Assembly (NCBI GenBank): GCA_964444465.1
Contig: CAYUGZ010000017.1
Location: 1 to 14,603 of the forward strand
Direction of reading: 5' to 3'
DNA: 14,603 bases
Source of the DNA: JACPNE01 sp964444465
GTDB taxonomy: Archaea > Nanobdellota > Nanobdellia > SCGC-AAA011-G17 > JACPNG01
Shown here piece by piece: positions 13,550-14,603 of this stretch (position 1 is its first letter; each line of letters opens with the position of its first letter). The notes under the pieces are model-generated. The model did not search any database. It saw only the letters and a list, made by a program, of their open reading frames with translations, and was not told where the DNA came from. Made by a program: the position numbers and the translations under genes.

Positions 13550-14503
13550 ATGCCAAATAAAAAATCACCTAGGAAAGGAAGTTTGCAGTTTTGGCCGAGG
13601 AAGAGAGCCAAACGTAGCTATGCATCCATTAGATCTTGGCCTAAATTAAATGATACTAAATTAATGGGTTTTGCTGGATATAAAGCTGGAATGACTCACA
13701 TTATATTAAAAGATAATTCAAATGCAACAACTAAGGGTGAATTAATATCTCAACCCGTTACAATTATTGAATGCCCTCCATTAAAACCTCTTTCTTTAAG
13801 ATTCTATCAAAACACAACTAAAGGTTCTAGGTGTGTCTCAGAGTTATTTGCTAAAAATTTAGATAAAGAATTAAATAGAAAAATAAAAACCCCAAAAAAA
13901 TCAAATGAATCTAAAGAATATAATGATATTAGATTAGTTGTTTATACCCAACCAAAACTAACAAATATTGGAAAGAAGAAGCCTGAGATATTTGAATTAG
14001 AAATTTCAGGAGATAAAGAAAAAAAATTAGAATTTGCTAAATCATTATTAGATAAAGAGATTAGTATTAATGAGGTGTTTAAAGAAGGACAATTTTTAGA
14101 TGCTCATGGAATAACAAAAGGAAAAGGTTTTCAAGGGACAGTTAAAAGATTTGGAGTTCATATAAGACAACATAAATCTGAGAAAGTTAAAAGAGGAGTA
14201 GGAAGTCTAGGACCTTGGACACCGAAAAGAGTCTCTTTTAGAGTACCTATGCCTGGTAAAATGGGTTATCATAAAAGAACTGACTATAACAAATGGTTAG
14301 TAAAGATTGGAGATAAAGTCGAAGAAATAAATCCAAAAGGTGGATTATTACAATATGGATTAGTAAAAAATAATTATATTTTAGTAAAAGGTTCTATTCC
14401 TGGATCAAGAAAAAGATTAATCATATTAACCGAACCATTAAGGTCAAAAAAAGATCAACAACAAGTTGAGATAAATTACATAAGCCAAGAGAGTAAACAA
14501 TGA
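13550..14503 (+). CDS. rpl3: Ribosomal protein uL3
   Basis: Large-subunit protein that binds 23S rRNA near the peptidyl-transferase centre and helps start 50S assembly. At 317 residues it has the archaeal/eukaryotic-type N-terminus (SPRKGSLQFWPRKRAKRSYASIRSW split over residues 5-29) and GFAGYKAGMTHI. The central signature is GITKGKGFQGTVKRFGVHIRQHKSEK, followed by GSLGPWTPKRVSFRVPMPG and the C-terminal GSIPGSRKRLIILTEPLR; these are uL3 hallmarks given in pieces. The first ATG at 13550 gives the expected MPxKxSPRKGS start. It opens the archaeal L3-L4 ribosomal operon and shares ATGA with uL4. Confidence 0.96.
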   Translation: MPNKKSPRKGSLQFWPRKRAKRSYASIRSWPKLNDTKLMGFAGYKAGMTHIILKDNSNATTKGELISQPVTIIECPPLKPLSLRFYQNTTKGSRCVSELFAKNLDKELNRKIKTPKKSNESKEYNDIRLVVYTQPKLTNIGKKKPEIFELEISGDKEKKLEFAKSLLDKEISINEVFKEGQFLDAHGITKGKGFQGTVKRFGVHIRQHKSEKVKRGVGSLGPWTPKRVSFRVPMPGKMGYHKRTDYNKWLVKIGDKVEEINPKGGLLQYGLVKNNYILVKGSIPGSRKRLIILTEPLRSKKDQQQVEINYISQESKQ

Positions 14504-14603
14504 AAGTAGAAATATTAAATTTAGAAGGGGAAAAATCTAAAGATATAGACTTACCTACACAATTTGATGAAGAATTAAGATTAGATTTGATTAAAAAAGC
14601 TGT
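14500..14603 (+). CDS. rpl4: Ribosomal protein uL4 (N-terminal fragment, cut by window)
   Basis: The ATG overlaps the uL3 stop as ATGA. The 34 visible codons begin MKVEILNLEGEKSKDIDLP and continue QFDEELRLDLIKKAV, matching the archaeal uL4 N-terminus, where strand-rich K-V-x-V-x-D-L-x-G and R-x-DLIKRAV are typical. uL4 reaches into the exit tunnel of the large subunit. The rest lies beyond the right edge. Confidence 0.92.
   Translation, partial: MKVEILNLEGEKSKDIDLPTQFDEELRLDLIKKA

Noticed and set aside
1..14603. CRISPR array, transposase or long direct repeats
   Set aside because: No regularly spaced repeats and no transposase-like protein were seen; the only mobile-type gene is the LAGLIDADG endonuclease.

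Overview
The window looks like a piece of an AT-rich genome from a small-genomed archaeon, most plausibly a DPANN lineage (Pacearchaeota/Woesearchaeota-like). This rests on four things. There are archaeal-only or archaeal-type genes (trmY, uL3 followed by uL4). A tRNA intron sits at 37/38 with a bulge-helix-bulge fold. tRNA genes lack encoded CCA. TATA boxes are centred about 25-26 nt upstream of most start codons, as expected for leaderless archaeal transcripts. The lineage assignment is inference from overall resemblance; no search was run.

Layout. 1-4118 (minus) is a three-gene operon for surface or secreted membrane-anchored proteins: a signal-peptide protein with a helical-toroid (prenyltransferase/squalene-cyclase-like) domain and Cys-rich modules, a beta-rich protein with a C-terminal membrane anchor, and a transglutaminase-like protein cut by the window edge. 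4180-8290 (minus) holds a TreT-type trehalose synthase, a split bacterial-style methionyl-tRNA synthetase (catalytic chain plus separate tRNA-binding chain) and an S66-family LD-carboxypeptidase/MccF-like peptidase. 8365-9052 (minus) is trmY directly behind an intron-containing tRNA-Glu(CTC). 9137-10147 (plus) is gmd (GDP-mannose 4,6-dehydratase), whose stop codon lies inside a convergent tRNA-Gln(CTG) gene. 10145-11174 (minus) is the oddest part: a LAGLIDADG homing endonuclease gene lies between a complete tRNA-Gln and a 25-nt displaced 5' tRNA fragment that still has a promoter. 11227-12855 (plus) is an overlapping trio (YbaK-type aminoacyl-tRNA deacylase, alpha/beta hydrolase, zinc-ribbon protein). 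It is followed by a CYTH-domain gene broken at an A8 run (12908-13430) and the start of the ribosomal protein operon with uL3 and uL4 (13550 to the end).

How they fit together: much of the window serves translation (MetRS, TrmY, two tRNAs, YbaK-type editing, uL3/uL4). The rest serves the cell surface (operon at 1-4118, gmd) and small-molecule metabolism (TreT, S66 peptidase, hydrolase). The most unusual features are the dual uses of tRNA sequence. The 3' end of tRNA-Glu supplies a Shine-Dalgarno sequence for trmY. The 5' end of tRNA-Gln supplies the last codons and the stop of the homing endonuclease. The 3' end of the tRNA-Gln gene overlaps the stop codon of gmd. No CRISPR array, rRNA or insertion sequence was seen, and no gene-free stretch exceeds 300 bases.
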